A DNA stretch of 64,000 nt, taken from Variovorax sp. (GTDB lineage Bacteria; Pseudomonadota; Gammaproteobacteria; Burkholderiales; Burkholderiaceae_C). Below are positions 8,267-17,133 of the stretch, piece by piece (within the stretch, counting starts at the first letter, position 1; each line of letters opens with the position of its first letter). The stretch spans positions 1 through 64,000 of the forward strand of contig JAGIBP010000016.1 in assembly GCA_017744285.1 (NCBI GenBank), given 5' to 3'. The notes below the pieces were generated by a model, which was not told the DNA's origin, searched no databases, and saw nothing but the letters and a program-made list of their open reading frames with translations. A program made the translations under genes and the position numbers.

Positions 8267-9928
8267 ATGACAGCAGGACAGGGCGGCACGCCTTCGAAGA
8301 GCACTTCTCCCACGCGCTGCGACGTGATCGTGGTCGGCGGCGGGTTCGGCGGCATGTACGCGATCTACAAATTCCGCGAGATGGGCCTGAGCGTCCAGGG
8401 CATCGAGGCCGGCGGCGACCTCGGCGGCGTCTGGTACTGGAACCGCTATCCGGGGGCGCGCGTCGATCTGCCGAGCATCGACTACAGCTACAGCTTCTCG
8501 CCCGAGATCGAGCAGGAGTGGAACTGGTCGGAGCAGTTCGCCGCGCAGCCGGAACTGCTGCGGTACATCGATTTCGTCGCGACGCGGCTCGACCTGCGCA
8601 AGCACTACCGTTTCAACACGCGCGTGACGCGCGCGGCCTGGGACGAGGCGCGCCAGTTGTGGACCGCGACCACCGACCGCGGCGATGTCCTGGAGGCGCC
8701 GTTCTGCATCATGGCGACCGGCCCGTTGTCGGTTCCCAAGGAGCCCGAGATCGCAGGTCTCTCCCGCTTCAAGGGCCGGCTGATGCATGCCGCCCGATGG
8801 CCGCACGAGCCCGTGGACCTGTCGGGCCAGCGCGTGGGCGTCATCGGCACCGGCTCGACCGGCCTGCAGATCGTGCAGGAACTCGGCCCGAAGGTGGGCG
8901 AGCTGTTCGTGCTGCAGCGCACGCCGAGCTTCACGATGCCGATGCGCAACGTGCCCCTCACGCCCGAGTACATGGCCGAGGTCAAGCGCCACTACGCGGG
9001 CATCCGCGAGGCCGCGCGCAACAGCGCGGTGGGCGGCACGCGGCCGCAATCGACGCGGGCTTTCTTCAGCGTCACGCCGGAACAGCGCCGCTCGCTGCTC
9101 GAGGACGCCTGGAAGCAGGGCGGGCTGGCGATGCTGGGCACCTTCTCGGACCTGATGGTCAACGAGGAAGCCAACGAAGTCGTGGCCGAGTTCGTGCGCG
9201 AGAAGATCGGCGAGGTGGTGAAGGACCCTGCGACGGCCGAGAAGCTGAAGCCGCGCGGCTATCCGATCTTCGCGCGGCGCCCGTGCATCGACACCTCCTA
9301 TTACGAGACCTACAACCTGCCGAACGTGCACCTGGTCGACCTGCAGGCCGATCCGATCGCCGAGGTGGTCGAGCAAGGCGTGCGCCTCGCGTCGGGCAAG
9401 GTCGTCGAGCTGGACGTGCTGATCCTCGCCACGGGCTACGACGGCCTGACCGGTGCGCTGACGGCCTTCGACGTGGTCGGCCGCGATGGCCGGACCGTGA
9501 CGCAGAAGTGGAAGGACGGCCCGCGCTCGTACCTCGCGATGATGATGGAAGGCTTCCCCAACCTCTTCGCGACCACCGGGCCGAACGGCCCCGCCGCGCT
9601 GGCGAACATCATCCGCATCAGCGAGCACGACGTGGACTGGATCGCCGCGCTCATCGTGCACATGCAGAAGACCGGCGCGTCGAGCGTCGAGCCCACGGCG
9701 CAGGCCGAGGCCGAGTGGATGGACATCATCGCGGGGCTGGCCCGGCGTTCGCTCATCAACAAGGCCAAGACCTGGTGGGTCGGCGCCAACGTCAAGGACA
9801 AGCCCACGGGCCTCACGATGTACACCGGCGGCTTTGCCAAGTACCGTGAGCATTGCGCCGCCGCCGCTGCGGACGGCTACCGCGGCCTGGTGTTCGCCCG
9901 GCGCGTGGAGAAAGCCCGCGCCGCCTGA
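8267..9928 (+). CDS. Flavin-containing (Baeyer-Villiger-type) monooxygenase
   Basis: A 553-residue two-dinucleotide-binding-domain enzyme that inserts an oxygen atom next to a ketone using FAD, NADPH and O2. The FAD GxGxxG motif is GGGFGG at 24-29 and the NADPH motif GTGSTG at 194-199. Between them is the type I Baeyer-Villiger fingerprint FKGRLMHAARWP (168-179), matching FxGxxxHxxxWP exactly. Overall layout (GGVWYWNRYPGARVD, then YPIFARRPCID) is that of cyclohexanone/cyclopentadecanone monooxygenases. The ATG at 8267 has a GGAGA ribosome site 6 bases upstream; an upstream in-frame start at 8213 lacks one. First gene of the island, behind putative operator A. Confidence 0.93.
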   Translation: MTAGQGGTPSKSTSPTRCDVIVVGGGFGGMYAIYKFREMGLSVQGIEAGGDLGGVWYWNRYPGARVDLPSIDYSYSFSPEIEQEWNWSEQFAAQPELLRYIDFVATRLDLRKHYRFNTRVTRAAWDEARQLWTATTDRGDVLEAPFCIMATGPLSVPKEPEIAGLSRFKGRLMHAARWPHEPVDLSGQRVGVIGTGSTGLQIVQELGPKVGELFVLQRTPSFTMPMRNVPLTPEYMAEVKRHYAGIREAARNSAVGGTRPQSTRAFFSVTPEQRRSLLEDAWKQGGLAMLGTFSDLMVNEEANEVVAEFVREKIGEVVKDPATAEKLKPRGYPIFARRPCIDTSYYETYNLPNVHLVDLQADPIAEVVEQGVRLASGKVVELDVLILATGYDGLTGALTAFDVVGRDGRTVTQKWKDGPRSYLAMMMEGFPNLFATTGPNGPAALANIIRISEHDVDWIAALIVHMQKTGASSVEPTAQAEAEWMDIIAGLARRSLINKAKTWWVGANVKDKPTGLTMYTGGFAKYREHCAAAAADGYRGLVFARRVEKARAA

Positions 9929-9942
9929 CGCGTAGGCGTCAG
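9925..9942. terminator. Hairpin at the monooxygenase stop
   Basis: A perfect 7-base inverted repeat (CTGACGC / GCGTCAG, loop GTAG) overlaps the monooxygenase stop codon. No T-run follows, so it is more likely an mRNA-stabilising or attenuating hairpin than an intrinsic terminator. Confidence 0.35.
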
Positions 9943-9959
9943 CCCGGGGGCTTGCGCGC

Positions 9960-10006
9960 TTGCCTGCCGGCGCGCGCCGCGCCTATATTTACCTGTCGGC
10001 AGGTAA
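9960..10006 (+). promoter_or_regulatory. Promoter with overlapping putative TetR operator B
   Basis: A plausible promoter (TTGCCT at 9960-9965, 18-base spacer, TATATT at 9984-9989) is overlapped at its -10 end by the palindrome TTACCTGTCGGCAGGTAA (9989-10006), with perfect 7-base arms. This geometry is classical for repression. It is the most symmetrical of the related sites in the window and ends 27 bases before the enoyl-CoA hydratase-like ATG. Confidence 0.7.
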
Positions 10007-10033
10007 TTCGCCTGCGAACTTCGAGGAGACTTC

Positions 10034-10807
10034 ATGGAATTCAAGACGCTGCAAGTCGAGATCAGCGACCGCATTGCCGTGGTGACGCTCAACCGCCCGC
10101 CCGTGAACGCGCAGAACGCCGAGATGCGCGCCGACCTCACGGCCTGCTTCGACGAGCTGTCCGACCGCGAGGACGTGTCCTGCATCGTGCTCACCGGCTC
10201 GGGCAAGGTGTTCTCGGCCGGCGCGGACATCCGCGAGCGGCCCAACCTGGGCGCCACGCCGGGCGCCTATGGCCGCCACAACCGCCTGGTGCGCGAGTCG
10301 TACTACGCGCTCGTGGAGTGCTCGAAGCCGGTCGTCGCGGCCATCAACGGCCCGGCGATGGGCGCGGGCTTCGGGCTCGTGATGGGCTCGGACATCTGGG
10401 TGGCCTCGGAAGACGCCTATGTCTCGATGCCGGAGATCAACGTGGGCCTCGCCGGCGGCGTGACCTTTCTGCAGCGCGTCTTCGGCCAGTCGCGCGCGCG
10501 CCGGATGTTCTACACCGGCATGAAGGTGAGCGCGCAGGAGCTCTATCGGCTCGGTCTCGTCGAGGCCTGCCTGCCCGCGGACCAGTTGATGCCCTACGCG
10601 ATGGAGATCGCGCGCGAGATGGCTTCCAAGAGCCCGGTCGCGCTGCGTCTCGCGAAGGAAGCGGCGCGCATGACCCTGGTCATGCCGCCGCGCGATGCCT
10701 ACCGCTACGAGCAGGGCAACACCGTGGCGCTGTCGAAGACCGAGGATGCCAAGGAAGCCCAGCGCGCCTTCCTCGAGAAGCGCGCCCCGGTCTACACGGG
10801 CCGCTGA
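10034..10807 (+). CDS. Enoyl-CoA hydratase/isomerase family protein
   Basis: A 257-residue crotonase-fold protein acting on acyl-CoA thioesters. The CoA/oxyanion segments are SAGADIRE (61-68) and NGPAMGAGFGL (105-115). Of the two catalytic glutamates of classical enoyl-CoA hydratase, the second is kept (E134 in MPEINVG), but the position of the first is glycine (G114). It may therefore be an isomerase, a hydrolase or a specialised lyase rather than a standard hydratase. Behind putative operator B and directly upstream of the TetR gene. Family assignment secure, reaction not. Confidence 0.88.
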   Translation: MEFKTLQVEISDRIAVVTLNRPPVNAQNAEMRADLTACFDELSDREDVSCIVLTGSGKVFSAGADIRERPNLGATPGAYGRHNRLVRESYYALVECSKPVVAAINGPAMGAGFGLVMGSDIWVASEDAYVSMPEINVGLAGGVTFLQRVFGQSRARRMFYTGMKVSAQELYRLGLVEACLPADQLMPYAMEIAREMASKSPVALRLAKEAARMTLVMPPRDAYRYEQGNTVALSKTEDAKEAQRAFLEKRAPVYTGR

Positions 10808-10854
10808 ACCCATGGGCTCCGGGGCGCGGCTGATACCATTGCCGAGGCCCGGAG

Positions 10855-10869
10855 TTGACCTGCCGTCAA
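10855..10869. promoter_or_regulatory. Putative TetR autoregulatory operator C
   Basis: TTGACCTGCCGTCAA is an odd palindrome with 5-base arms containing the ACCTGnCG core of the other island sites. It lies 25 bases before the preferred tetR start. A candidate -10 (TACCAT, 10834-10839) lies just upstream. It fits the consensus less well than sites A, B, D and E. Confidence 0.45.
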
Positions 10870-10893
10870 GCCAGTGCCGTTTCTCCCCCCTCG

Positions 10894-11559
10894 ATGACGA
10901 ATAACACGCCCATGGCGACCGATCCTCCGGAACCGGTGGAAGCCAGTTCCGACACGCCCCCCACGCCCCGCATCCGCTCGGATGCGCGGCAGGAGCAGCT
11001 GATCGACATCGCGATCCGGCTTTTCGCGCGCAAGGGGTACGAGGGCACCTCGCTGCGCGACATCGCGGAAGAGGCGCGCATCACCAAGGCCGCGCTCTAC
11101 TACCACTTCCCCAACAAGGAAGAGTTGTACGAGCGCATCGTGCTGGCGTCGATGCAGAACCTGGTCGACACCGTGAGCGCGGCCATGGCGGAAGGCGCCA
11201 CGCCGGCCGACCGGGTGCGCCTGTTCATGCTGGCCTCGGCCGATTTCCTCGATCGCAGCCGCGACTCGTGGATCGCGGGTTCCAACGCCTTCTGGTCGAA
11301 CCGGGACGCACAACCCCGTGCCGTCACGGTGCGGCTGCGCGACACCTACGAGCGGCTGCTGCGCGACAGCATCCGCGACGCGATCGACCAGGGCCAGTTC
11401 CGACCCGTCGACCCGGCCATGGCCGGACGGATGCTCTTGTCCATGCTCAATCACCTGTGCCGCTGGCACAAGCTCGGGGGCCGGCTGGGTACCCGCGAGG
11501 TGATCGACCAGTACCTGGACATGGCCTTCGGCGGCCTGAGCGCGCCCGCCAAGCCCTGA
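10894..11559 (+). CDS. TetR/AcrR family transcriptional regulator of the catabolic island
   Basis: A 221-residue TetR-type repressor. After a Pro/Thr-rich leader, the helix-turn-helix spans roughly residues 35-80 (IRLFARKGYEGTSLRDIAEEARITKAALYYHFPNKEEL). The remainder is the helical ligand-binding domain (TetR_C_33-like), often an acyl-CoA sensor in such clusters. The ATG at 10894 is preferred over a TTG at 10855 because the latter would place putative operator C inside the coding region; ATG 10912 is also possible. Its central position among five related palindromes suggests it represses the whole 8.2-27.6 kb island. Ligand unknown. Confidence 0.92.
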   Translation: MTNNTPMATDPPEPVEASSDTPPTPRIRSDARQEQLIDIAIRLFARKGYEGTSLRDIAEEARITKAALYYHFPNKEELYERIVLASMQNLVDTVSAAMAEGATPADRVRLFMLASADFLDRSRDSWIAGSNAFWSNRDAQPRAVTVRLRDTYERLLRDSIRDAIDQGQFRPVDPAMAGRMLLSMLNHLCRWHKLGGRLGTREVIDQYLDMAFGGLSAPAKP

Positions 11560-11619
11560 TTCCCCCTTAAGCCACCCCGCGGTTCTCGCGGCGAAATCGA
11601 TCAGGGCAAACCCCAGATC

Positions 11620-11645
11620 GTTTACTTACCGGCCGTAAAGTAAAC
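11620..11645. promoter_or_regulatory. Putative TetR operator D, upstream of the Bug receptor and acyl-CoA genes
   Basis: An extended imperfect palindrome with perfect outer 8-base arms (GTTTACTT / AAGTAAAC) contains TTACCGGCCGTAAAGTAA. It shares the 15-base string TTTACTTACCGGCCG with the site upstream of the acyl-CoA ligase on the opposite strand. It ends 24 bases before the Bug receptor ATG. Confidence 0.68.
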
Positions 11646-11669
11646 TGAAGCCAACTGATGGAGACGGTG

Positions 11670-12650
11670 ATGAACCTTGTTCGCTGCCTGAGAACCACGC
11701 TGGTGCGGGTGGCGCTGGGCGCCGCGTTCCTGGCCGGCGCGCATGCCGAGGACTTCCCCGGCAAGCCGGTAACGATCGTGGTGCCCTACGCGGCCGGCGG
11801 CTTCACGGACCAGCTGGCGCGCGCCATCGCGCCGGCGCTGTCGGCGCGCTGGGGCCAGCCGGTGGTCGTGGACAACCGCAACGGCGGCGGAACGACCATC
11901 GGCACGGCCCTGGTGGCCCGCGCGCCGGGCGACGGTCACACGCTGCTGCTCACGGGCTTCGGCTACACGGCCAATCCGCTCCTGATGAAGAACCTGCCCT
12001 ACGACCCGAAGGCGCTGGCGCCCGTCACGCTGGTGGCCGATGCGCCGAGCGTGCTGTTCGTGGCCAACAAGGTGCCGGCCGGCAATCTGGCGGAGTTCGT
12101 GGCCTACATGCGCCGCAATCCGGGCAAGGTGGTGTTCGCGTCCTCGGGCAACGGCTCCAGCCCCCACATCGGCGCGGAACTGCTCGCGTCGATGGTCGGC
12201 GTGCCGATCGTCCATGCGGCCTACCGTGGCAATGCGCCGGCCCTGAACGACTTGATGGGCGGCCAGGTGGACGCCATGCTCGATTCCTCCAGCTCGATGA
12301 GCTTCGTGCACGCCGGCCGCATGAAGGTGATCGGCGTCGCCAGCGACCGGCCCCTGGCCCGCGCGCCGGAGCTCGCGCCGCTGGCGACCGCCGGGGTGCC
12401 CGAGTTGGCCGGCTACGCCTGCGGCGGATGGTTCGGCTTCTTCCTTCCGGCGAAGACCCCGGCCGCGCTGCAGCGGCGCATCTACGAGGACCTGCGCGCG
12501 GTGCTGGCCCTGCCCGAGGTGCGCGAGGGCATCCAGAACGCAGGCGGCGAGCCGCGCGAGAAGACCCCCGCGGAGTTCGCCGCCTACCTCGACGCGGAGA
12601 CGCAGCGCTGGGCGCCAGTCATCCGCGCGCGAAACATCCGCCTGGACTGA
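11670..12650 (+). CDS. Bug/TTT family periplasmic solute-binding receptor
   Basis: A 326-residue tripartite tricarboxylate receptor-type protein with a signal peptide ending near AGAHA. It shows the Bug hallmarks: PVTIVVPYAAGGFTDQLAR, a NGGGTTIG loop that contacts the ligand carboxylate, and YDPKALAPVTLV. These periplasmic receptors bind carboxylic acids. The start at 11670 has a GGAG site 6 bases upstream; an ATG at 11658 is the alternative. No TctA/TctB membrane partners are nearby, as for most Bug proteins of Burkholderiales. Lies behind operator D and heads the acyl-CoA operon that follows. Confidence 0.92.
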   Translation: MNLVRCLRTTLVRVALGAAFLAGAHAEDFPGKPVTIVVPYAAGGFTDQLARAIAPALSARWGQPVVVDNRNGGGTTIGTALVARAPGDGHTLLLTGFGYTANPLLMKNLPYDPKALAPVTLVADAPSVLFVANKVPAGNLAEFVAYMRRNPGKVVFASSGNGSSPHIGAELLASMVGVPIVHAAYRGNAPALNDLMGGQVDAMLDSSSSMSFVHAGRMKVIGVASDRPLARAPELAPLATAGVPELAGYACGGWFGFFLPAKTPAALQRRIYEDLRAVLALPEVREGIQNAGGEPREKTPAEFAAYLDAETQRWAPVIRARNIRLD

Positions 12651-12708
12651 CGCCGGGCCGCCCTCGAACCTTCATGGACCCTTCATTGCCTTCGTACGGC
12701 CTGCATCG

Positions 12709-13902
12709 ATGAACCCCATCCCCTCCGACGACACCCCTGACACTTACGCCGCGTTCCGCGACGAACTGCGCGCCTTCGCCGAGCGCGAGTGCCCTGCCGA
12801 ACTCCGCGCCATCGTGCGCAGCAACCAGAAGGTCACGCGCGCCGAATACAGCGCCTGGCAGCGCAAGCTCGCCGCGCGCGGCTGGGGCGCGCCCAACTGG
12901 CCCGTCGAGTACGGCGGCACCGGCTGGGACCTGCAGCAGCGCTACCTCTTCGAAGAGGTGATGGCCGAAGCCGACTGCCCGCCGCTGTACCACCACGGCC
13001 TCGGCCATATCGGGCCGGTGATCATGCATTTCGGCACCGAGGCGCAGAAGGCGCGCTTCCTGCCGCGCATCGTCGACGGCAGCGAGTGGTGGTGCCAGGG
13101 CTACTCCGAGCCGGGCGCCGGTTCGGACCTCGCCTCGCTGCGCACCGCGGCCGTGCGCGACGGCGACCACTACGTGATCAACGGCCAGAAGATCTGGACC
13201 TCGCACGCGCAGGAGGCCGACATGATGTACACGCTCGTGCGCACCTCGACCGAGGGCCGCAAGCAGGCCGGCATCTCGCTCTTGCTCGTTCCCATGAACA
13301 CGCCCGGCATCGAGGTGCGGCCGATCCCCACCATCGACCACTGGCATCACGTGAACGAAGTCTTCCTGCGCGACGTGCGCGTGCCGGTCGAGAACCTGCT
13401 GGGCGAGGAGGGCGGCGGCTGGAAGTGCGCCAAGTTCCTGCTCGACCGCGAACGGCTGTCGCCCGCGACGGTGCCGCGCCTGGCGCGGCTGGCCGACCAT
13501 GTGACCGACCTGCTGCGCGATCGCGGCAAGACCGCGCACGGCGCGAGCCAGCATGTGCTGCTGGAGCACCTGTACCTGGCCCAGGCCGGCGTGATGGGCG
13601 CGCGCGAGATGCTGCTGTCGGCCATCCAGGAGGAGATGCAAGGCACGCTCGCCGCGTCCAAGTCCTCGGCGCTCAAGCTGTACTGCTCGGAACTCTCGCA
13701 GCAGCTCATCGGCATCGCGCTCGACGTGGCCGGACCCACCTACGCATCGCGCCTGGTGGACACCGTCGCGCCCGACGAAGACGATGCCGAGCCGCTTCGG
13801 CAACTGATCCACACCTACCTGTTCTACCGCTCGCGCAGCATCGCGGGCGGCACCAGCGAGGTCCAGAAAAACGTGATTGCACGCGACATCTTCGGAGCCT
13901 GA
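12709..13902 (+). CDS. Acyl-CoA dehydrogenase, subunit 1 of a pair
   Basis: A 397-residue FAD enzyme that introduces a 2,3 double bond into an acyl-CoA. Visible family segments are GWGAPNWPVEYGGTGW, the FAD/substrate loop YSEPGAGSDLASL, the IWTSHA segment and the C-terminal RSRSIAGGTSEVQKNVIARDIFG. This is the long-chain/FadE-like branch often paired with a second, divergent subunit. The next gene, 3 bases downstream, is such a partner. Substrate is likely a branched or cyclic acyl-CoA given the cluster, which is inference. Confidence 0.93.
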   Translation: MNPIPSDDTPDTYAAFRDELRAFAERECPAELRAIVRSNQKVTRAEYSAWQRKLAARGWGAPNWPVEYGGTGWDLQQRYLFEEVMAEADCPPLYHHGLGHIGPVIMHFGTEAQKARFLPRIVDGSEWWCQGYSEPGAGSDLASLRTAAVRDGDHYVINGQKIWTSHAQEADMMYTLVRTSTEGRKQAGISLLLVPMNTPGIEVRPIPTIDHWHHVNEVFLRDVRVPVENLLGEEGGGWKCAKFLLDRERLSPATVPRLARLADHVTDLLRDRGKTAHGASQHVLLEHLYLAQAGVMGAREMLLSAIQEEMQGTLAASKSSALKLYCSELSQQLIGIALDVAGPTYASRLVDTVAPDEDDAEPLRQLIHTYLFYRSRSIAGGTSEVQKNVIARDIFGA

Positions 13903-13905
13903 AGC

Positions 13906-15012
13906 ATGCCCTTCCAAGCCACGCCCATGTTCCCGGGCGACCTGTACGACACCACCCTGCGCGTGGCCGCCGCGGCGCCGGTCGTCGAGACCTTCGAATC
14001 CCAGCAGGCCAGCGAGACCTGGCAGCAGTTCCTGGCCCTCGGCTGGCAAGGCGTGCTGGTGAGCGAGGCGGATGGCGGCGCCGGCGCCTCCCTGGCCGAC
14101 ATGGCCGCGGTCCTCGAGGCGGCGGGCCGCCATGCGCTGGCGGCGCCGCTGGTGGCGCGCTGCGCGGTGCTGCCGGCCCTGCTGCACGATCTGCGCGGGC
14201 AGCCGGCGGTCGCGCAACTGCTGGCGCAGGTCGCGTCGGGCGAGGCCTCGGCCTGCCCGGTGCTGGAGGCGGATGCTGCCGCCGCGCTGCGCTGCACCTT
14301 CCAGGGCGAGGGCGATGCGCCCGTGCTCACCGGCAGCCTGCGCGGCGCCGACCTGACCGAGCCGGCCACGCACCTCGTCTTCCTGGCCCGCACCGCGAAC
14401 GGCGAGGACGTGCTGCTGCTCGCCGCGCGCGACGCGCTCCCCGGCCTCGCGCGCACCTGGCTCGGCGTCGATGCGCGCCAGACGGCGGACATCGCGCTCG
14501 AAGGCGTGCGCCTGCCGGCCGGCGCCGTGCTGGCGCGCGGCGAGGCGGCCCGCGCCGCCGCCGCCCGGGCGCGCGACGTGGGCGCGCTCATGAGCTGCGC
14601 GCAGATCGTGGGCGCCATGGGCGCGATGATCGAGCAGAGCATCGAGTACCTCAGCACGCGCCAGCAGTTCGGCGTGGCGCTGTCCACCTTCCAGGCGCTG
14701 CGCCATCGCACGGTCGAGATGTACGTGGCCTACGAGAACGTGCGCGGCATGGTGCGCCAGCGCGTGCTGGCCTACGGCGCCGGCCACGCGGGCGGGCGCG
14801 AGATCGCGCTGGTCAAGCTGTACCTTTCGATGACGGCGCGCCGCGCGGCCGAGGACTGCATCCAGCTTCACGGCGGCATCGGCATGTCGCGCGAGCTGCC
14901 GGCCGCGCGCCTGGCCATGCACGCCCTGGCCTGCAGCCTGCAATGGGGCGACCGCTACGCGCAGCTCGACCGGCTCGTGGCCACCGATGCGGCCGATGCC
15001 GCCGTGCACTGA
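13906..15012 (+). CDS. Acyl-CoA dehydrogenase, subunit 2 of a pair
   Basis: A 368-residue acyl-CoA dehydrogenase-fold protein, more divergent than its neighbour. The FAD-domain C-terminus is recognisable (YLSTRQQFGVALSTFQALRHR, then EDCIQLHGGIGMSRELPA), but the N-terminal FAD loop SEPxAGSD is not visible. The pairing of one canonical and one degenerate subunit resembles the heterotetrameric dehydrogenases of steroid side-chain catabolism. It starts 3 bases after subunit 1 and ends 12 bases before the acyl-CoA synthetase, so cotranslation is likely. Confidence 0.88.
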   Translation: MPFQATPMFPGDLYDTTLRVAAAAPVVETFESQQASETWQQFLALGWQGVLVSEADGGAGASLADMAAVLEAAGRHALAAPLVARCAVLPALLHDLRGQPAVAQLLAQVASGEASACPVLEADAAAALRCTFQGEGDAPVLTGSLRGADLTEPATHLVFLARTANGEDVLLLAARDALPGLARTWLGVDARQTADIALEGVRLPAGAVLARGEAARAAAARARDVGALMSCAQIVGAMGAMIEQSIEYLSTRQQFGVALSTFQALRHRTVEMYVAYENVRGMVRQRVLAYGAGHAGGREIALVKLYLSMTARRAAEDCIQLHGGIGMSRELPAARLAMHALACSLQWGDRYAQLDRLVATDAADAAVH

Positions 15013-15024
15013 GGGCGCACCGCC

Positions 15025-17133
15025 ATGCATTCGCTCCATTCACTGTTCCATCCGTCCTCGGTCGCGCTGGTCGGCGCCTCGTCCGATCCCGAGCGCATCG
15101 GCGGGCGGCCGCTGCGCTTCATGCGGGAAGGCGGCTTCGAGGCGCCGATCTACCCGGTCAACAAGAGCGGCGACACCATCCAGGGCCTGCGCTCGTACCG
15201 CAGCGTGAGCGAGATCCCGCATCCGGTGGACCACGCCGTGATCTGCGTGCCGGTGCCCGGCGTGGAAGCGGCGGTGCGCGACAGCATCGCCAAGGGCGTG
15301 CGCGCGATCCAGATCATGACCGCCGGCTTCGCCGAGATCGATGCCGAAGGCCGCGCGCTGCAGGCGCGCATCGCCGCGCTGTGCCGCGACGCGGGCGTGC
15401 GGCTGCTGGGCCCCAATTCGCTCGGGCTGCTGAACGTGCCGACGCGCTTCTTCGCCACCTTCTCCACCGCGCTCAATGGCCTCAAGCCGCAGCCCGGCGC
15501 GATCGCGCTGGCCACGCAGAGCGGGGCCTTCGGCTCGGCCACCTACGGCATGGCCTCGCTGCGCGGCCTGGGCTTCAGCAAGATCGTCGCCACCGGCAAC
15601 GAGGCCGACGTGGACGTGGCCGAGTGCATCGACTACCTGGCCGACGATCCCGAGACGCGCATCATCTGCGCCGCGCTCGAATCGTGCCGCGACGGCGAGC
15701 GCCTGCGCCGCGCGCTGCGCAAGGCCGCGCAGGCCGGCAAGCCCGTGCTGATCATGAAGGTCGGCCGCACCGAGGCGGGCGCCGCCGCAGCGTCGACCCA
15801 CACCGGCTCCCTGGCCGGCAACGACGTGGTCTACGACACCGTGTTCGCCGAATGCGGCGCCTGGCGGCCGCAGTCCATCGAGGAGATGCTGGACATCGCC
15901 TACGCGTTCTCGGTGCGTCCTTCGCTGCCGGCCAATGCCGACATCGGCATCGTCACCGGCTCCGGCGGCATCGGCGTGCTGATGGCCGACGAGGCCGGCG
16001 AGCGCGGCCTGGCGCTGCCGCCGCTGCCACCCGCGGGCCGCGAGGCGGCGCTGGCGCTGCTGCCCTTCGCGGTGGCGAGCAACCCGCTGGACATGACGGC
16101 GCAGGTCACCTCGGTGCCGCAGGGCGTCTCGCGCTCGGTCGCGACCCTGCTCGACCACACGCCATGGGGCACGGTCTTCGGCTACCTCGCGCATTCGGGG
16201 CTCTCGCCCGCGCGCTTTGCCGGCACGCAGGCCGAGCTGATCGAGGTGGCGCGCCGCCATCCGGCGCGGCGGCTGGTGCTGGTGATGCTGTCCATGCCCG
16301 AGGTCAATCGCGCGCTGGAGGCCGAGGGCATCGCGGTGTTCGAGGACCCCTCGCGGGCGGTGCGCGCGATCGCGGCGCTGGCCGCGCTGGCGAAGCGGCG
16401 AATGTCGCTGGCCCCGGCGCCGGCATCGTCCGCCCCGAAGGTGGACCTCACGGGCATCGAGACCGAGGACGGCGCCAAGCGCGCGCTGGCCGCCGCCGGC
16501 CTGCCGGTGCTGCCCGAGCGTCTGTGCGCCAGCGCCGACGCCTCGGCCGATGCGGCCCAGGCCATGGGCTTCCCGGTGGTCGCCAAGATCGTCTCGCCCG
16601 ACATCACGCACAAGACCGAAGTCGGCGGCGTGCTGCTGAACCTGCAGAACGCCGAGGCGGTGCGCGCCGCCCACGACGAACTGATGGACCGCGCCCGCCG
16701 CCTGCGCCCGCAGGCGCGGCTCGAAGGCGTGCTGATCGCGCCGATGCTGCAGGGCGGCGTCGAGGTGATCCTCGGCGTGCATCGCGATCCGACCTTCGGC
16801 CCGATGGTGATGTACGGCAGCGGCGGCACCGCGGTCGAGCTGTTCCAGGACGTGGCCTTCGCCTCCGCGCCGCTGTCGCGCGAGCGCGCGGTGGAGCTGC
16901 TGGACCGCGTGCGCTCCACGCGCCTGTTGCGCGGCTGGCGCGGCGCGCCGGCCGGCGACGAGGCGGCGCTGGTGTCGGCGCTGTGCCGCCTCTCCGAGTT
17001 CGCGGCCGCGCATGCCGACGAGATCGAGAGCGTGGACATCAACCCGCTGGTGGTGCGCCCCGAAGGCGCCGCCTGCCTGGACGCGGTGATCACGCTGCGC
17101 GCCGACAAACAGGACACGAGCCATGCCCACTGA
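15025..17133 (+). CDS. NDP-forming acyl-CoA/acetate-CoA ligase family protein
   Basis: A 702-residue single-chain fusion. An N-terminal CoA-binding Rossmann domain (PSSVALVGASSDPERIGGRPL) and a succinyl-CoA-synthetase-like flavodoxin domain with the candidate phosphohistidine H259 (THTGSLAGND) are followed, from about residue 475, by an ATP-grasp domain (DGAKRALAAAGLPVLPE, then PVVAKIVSPDITHKTEVGGV and EVILGVHRDPTFGP). Members activate organic acids to CoA thioesters with ATP to ADP plus phosphate. It overlaps the next gene by 11 bases. True substrate unknown; in this cluster probably a pathway acid. Confidence 0.92.
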   Translation: MHSLHSLFHPSSVALVGASSDPERIGGRPLRFMREGGFEAPIYPVNKSGDTIQGLRSYRSVSEIPHPVDHAVICVPVPGVEAAVRDSIAKGVRAIQIMTAGFAEIDAEGRALQARIAALCRDAGVRLLGPNSLGLLNVPTRFFATFSTALNGLKPQPGAIALATQSGAFGSATYGMASLRGLGFSKIVATGNEADVDVAECIDYLADDPETRIICAALESCRDGERLRRALRKAAQAGKPVLIMKVGRTEAGAAAASTHTGSLAGNDVVYDTVFAECGAWRPQSIEEMLDIAYAFSVRPSLPANADIGIVTGSGGIGVLMADEAGERGLALPPLPPAGREAALALLPFAVASNPLDMTAQVTSVPQGVSRSVATLLDHTPWGTVFGYLAHSGLSPARFAGTQAELIEVARRHPARRLVLVMLSMPEVNRALEAEGIAVFEDPSRAVRAIAALAALAKRRMSLAPAPASSAPKVDLTGIETEDGAKRALAAAGLPVLPERLCASADASADAAQAMGFPVVAKIVSPDITHKTEVGGVLLNLQNAEAVRAAHDELMDRARRLRPQARLEGVLIAPMLQGGVEVILGVHRDPTFGPMVMYGSGGTAVELFQDVAFASAPLSRERAVELLDRVRSTRLLRGWRGAPAGDEAALVSALCRLSEFAAAHADEIESVDINPLVVRPEGAACLDAVITLRADKQDTSHAH

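Noticed and set aside
7433..9853. An 806-codon minus-strand frame opposite the monooxygenase gene
   Set aside because: Composition is His/Arg/Asp/Ala-rich antisense of a GC-rich gene and it crosses a strong terminator and the DedA gene.
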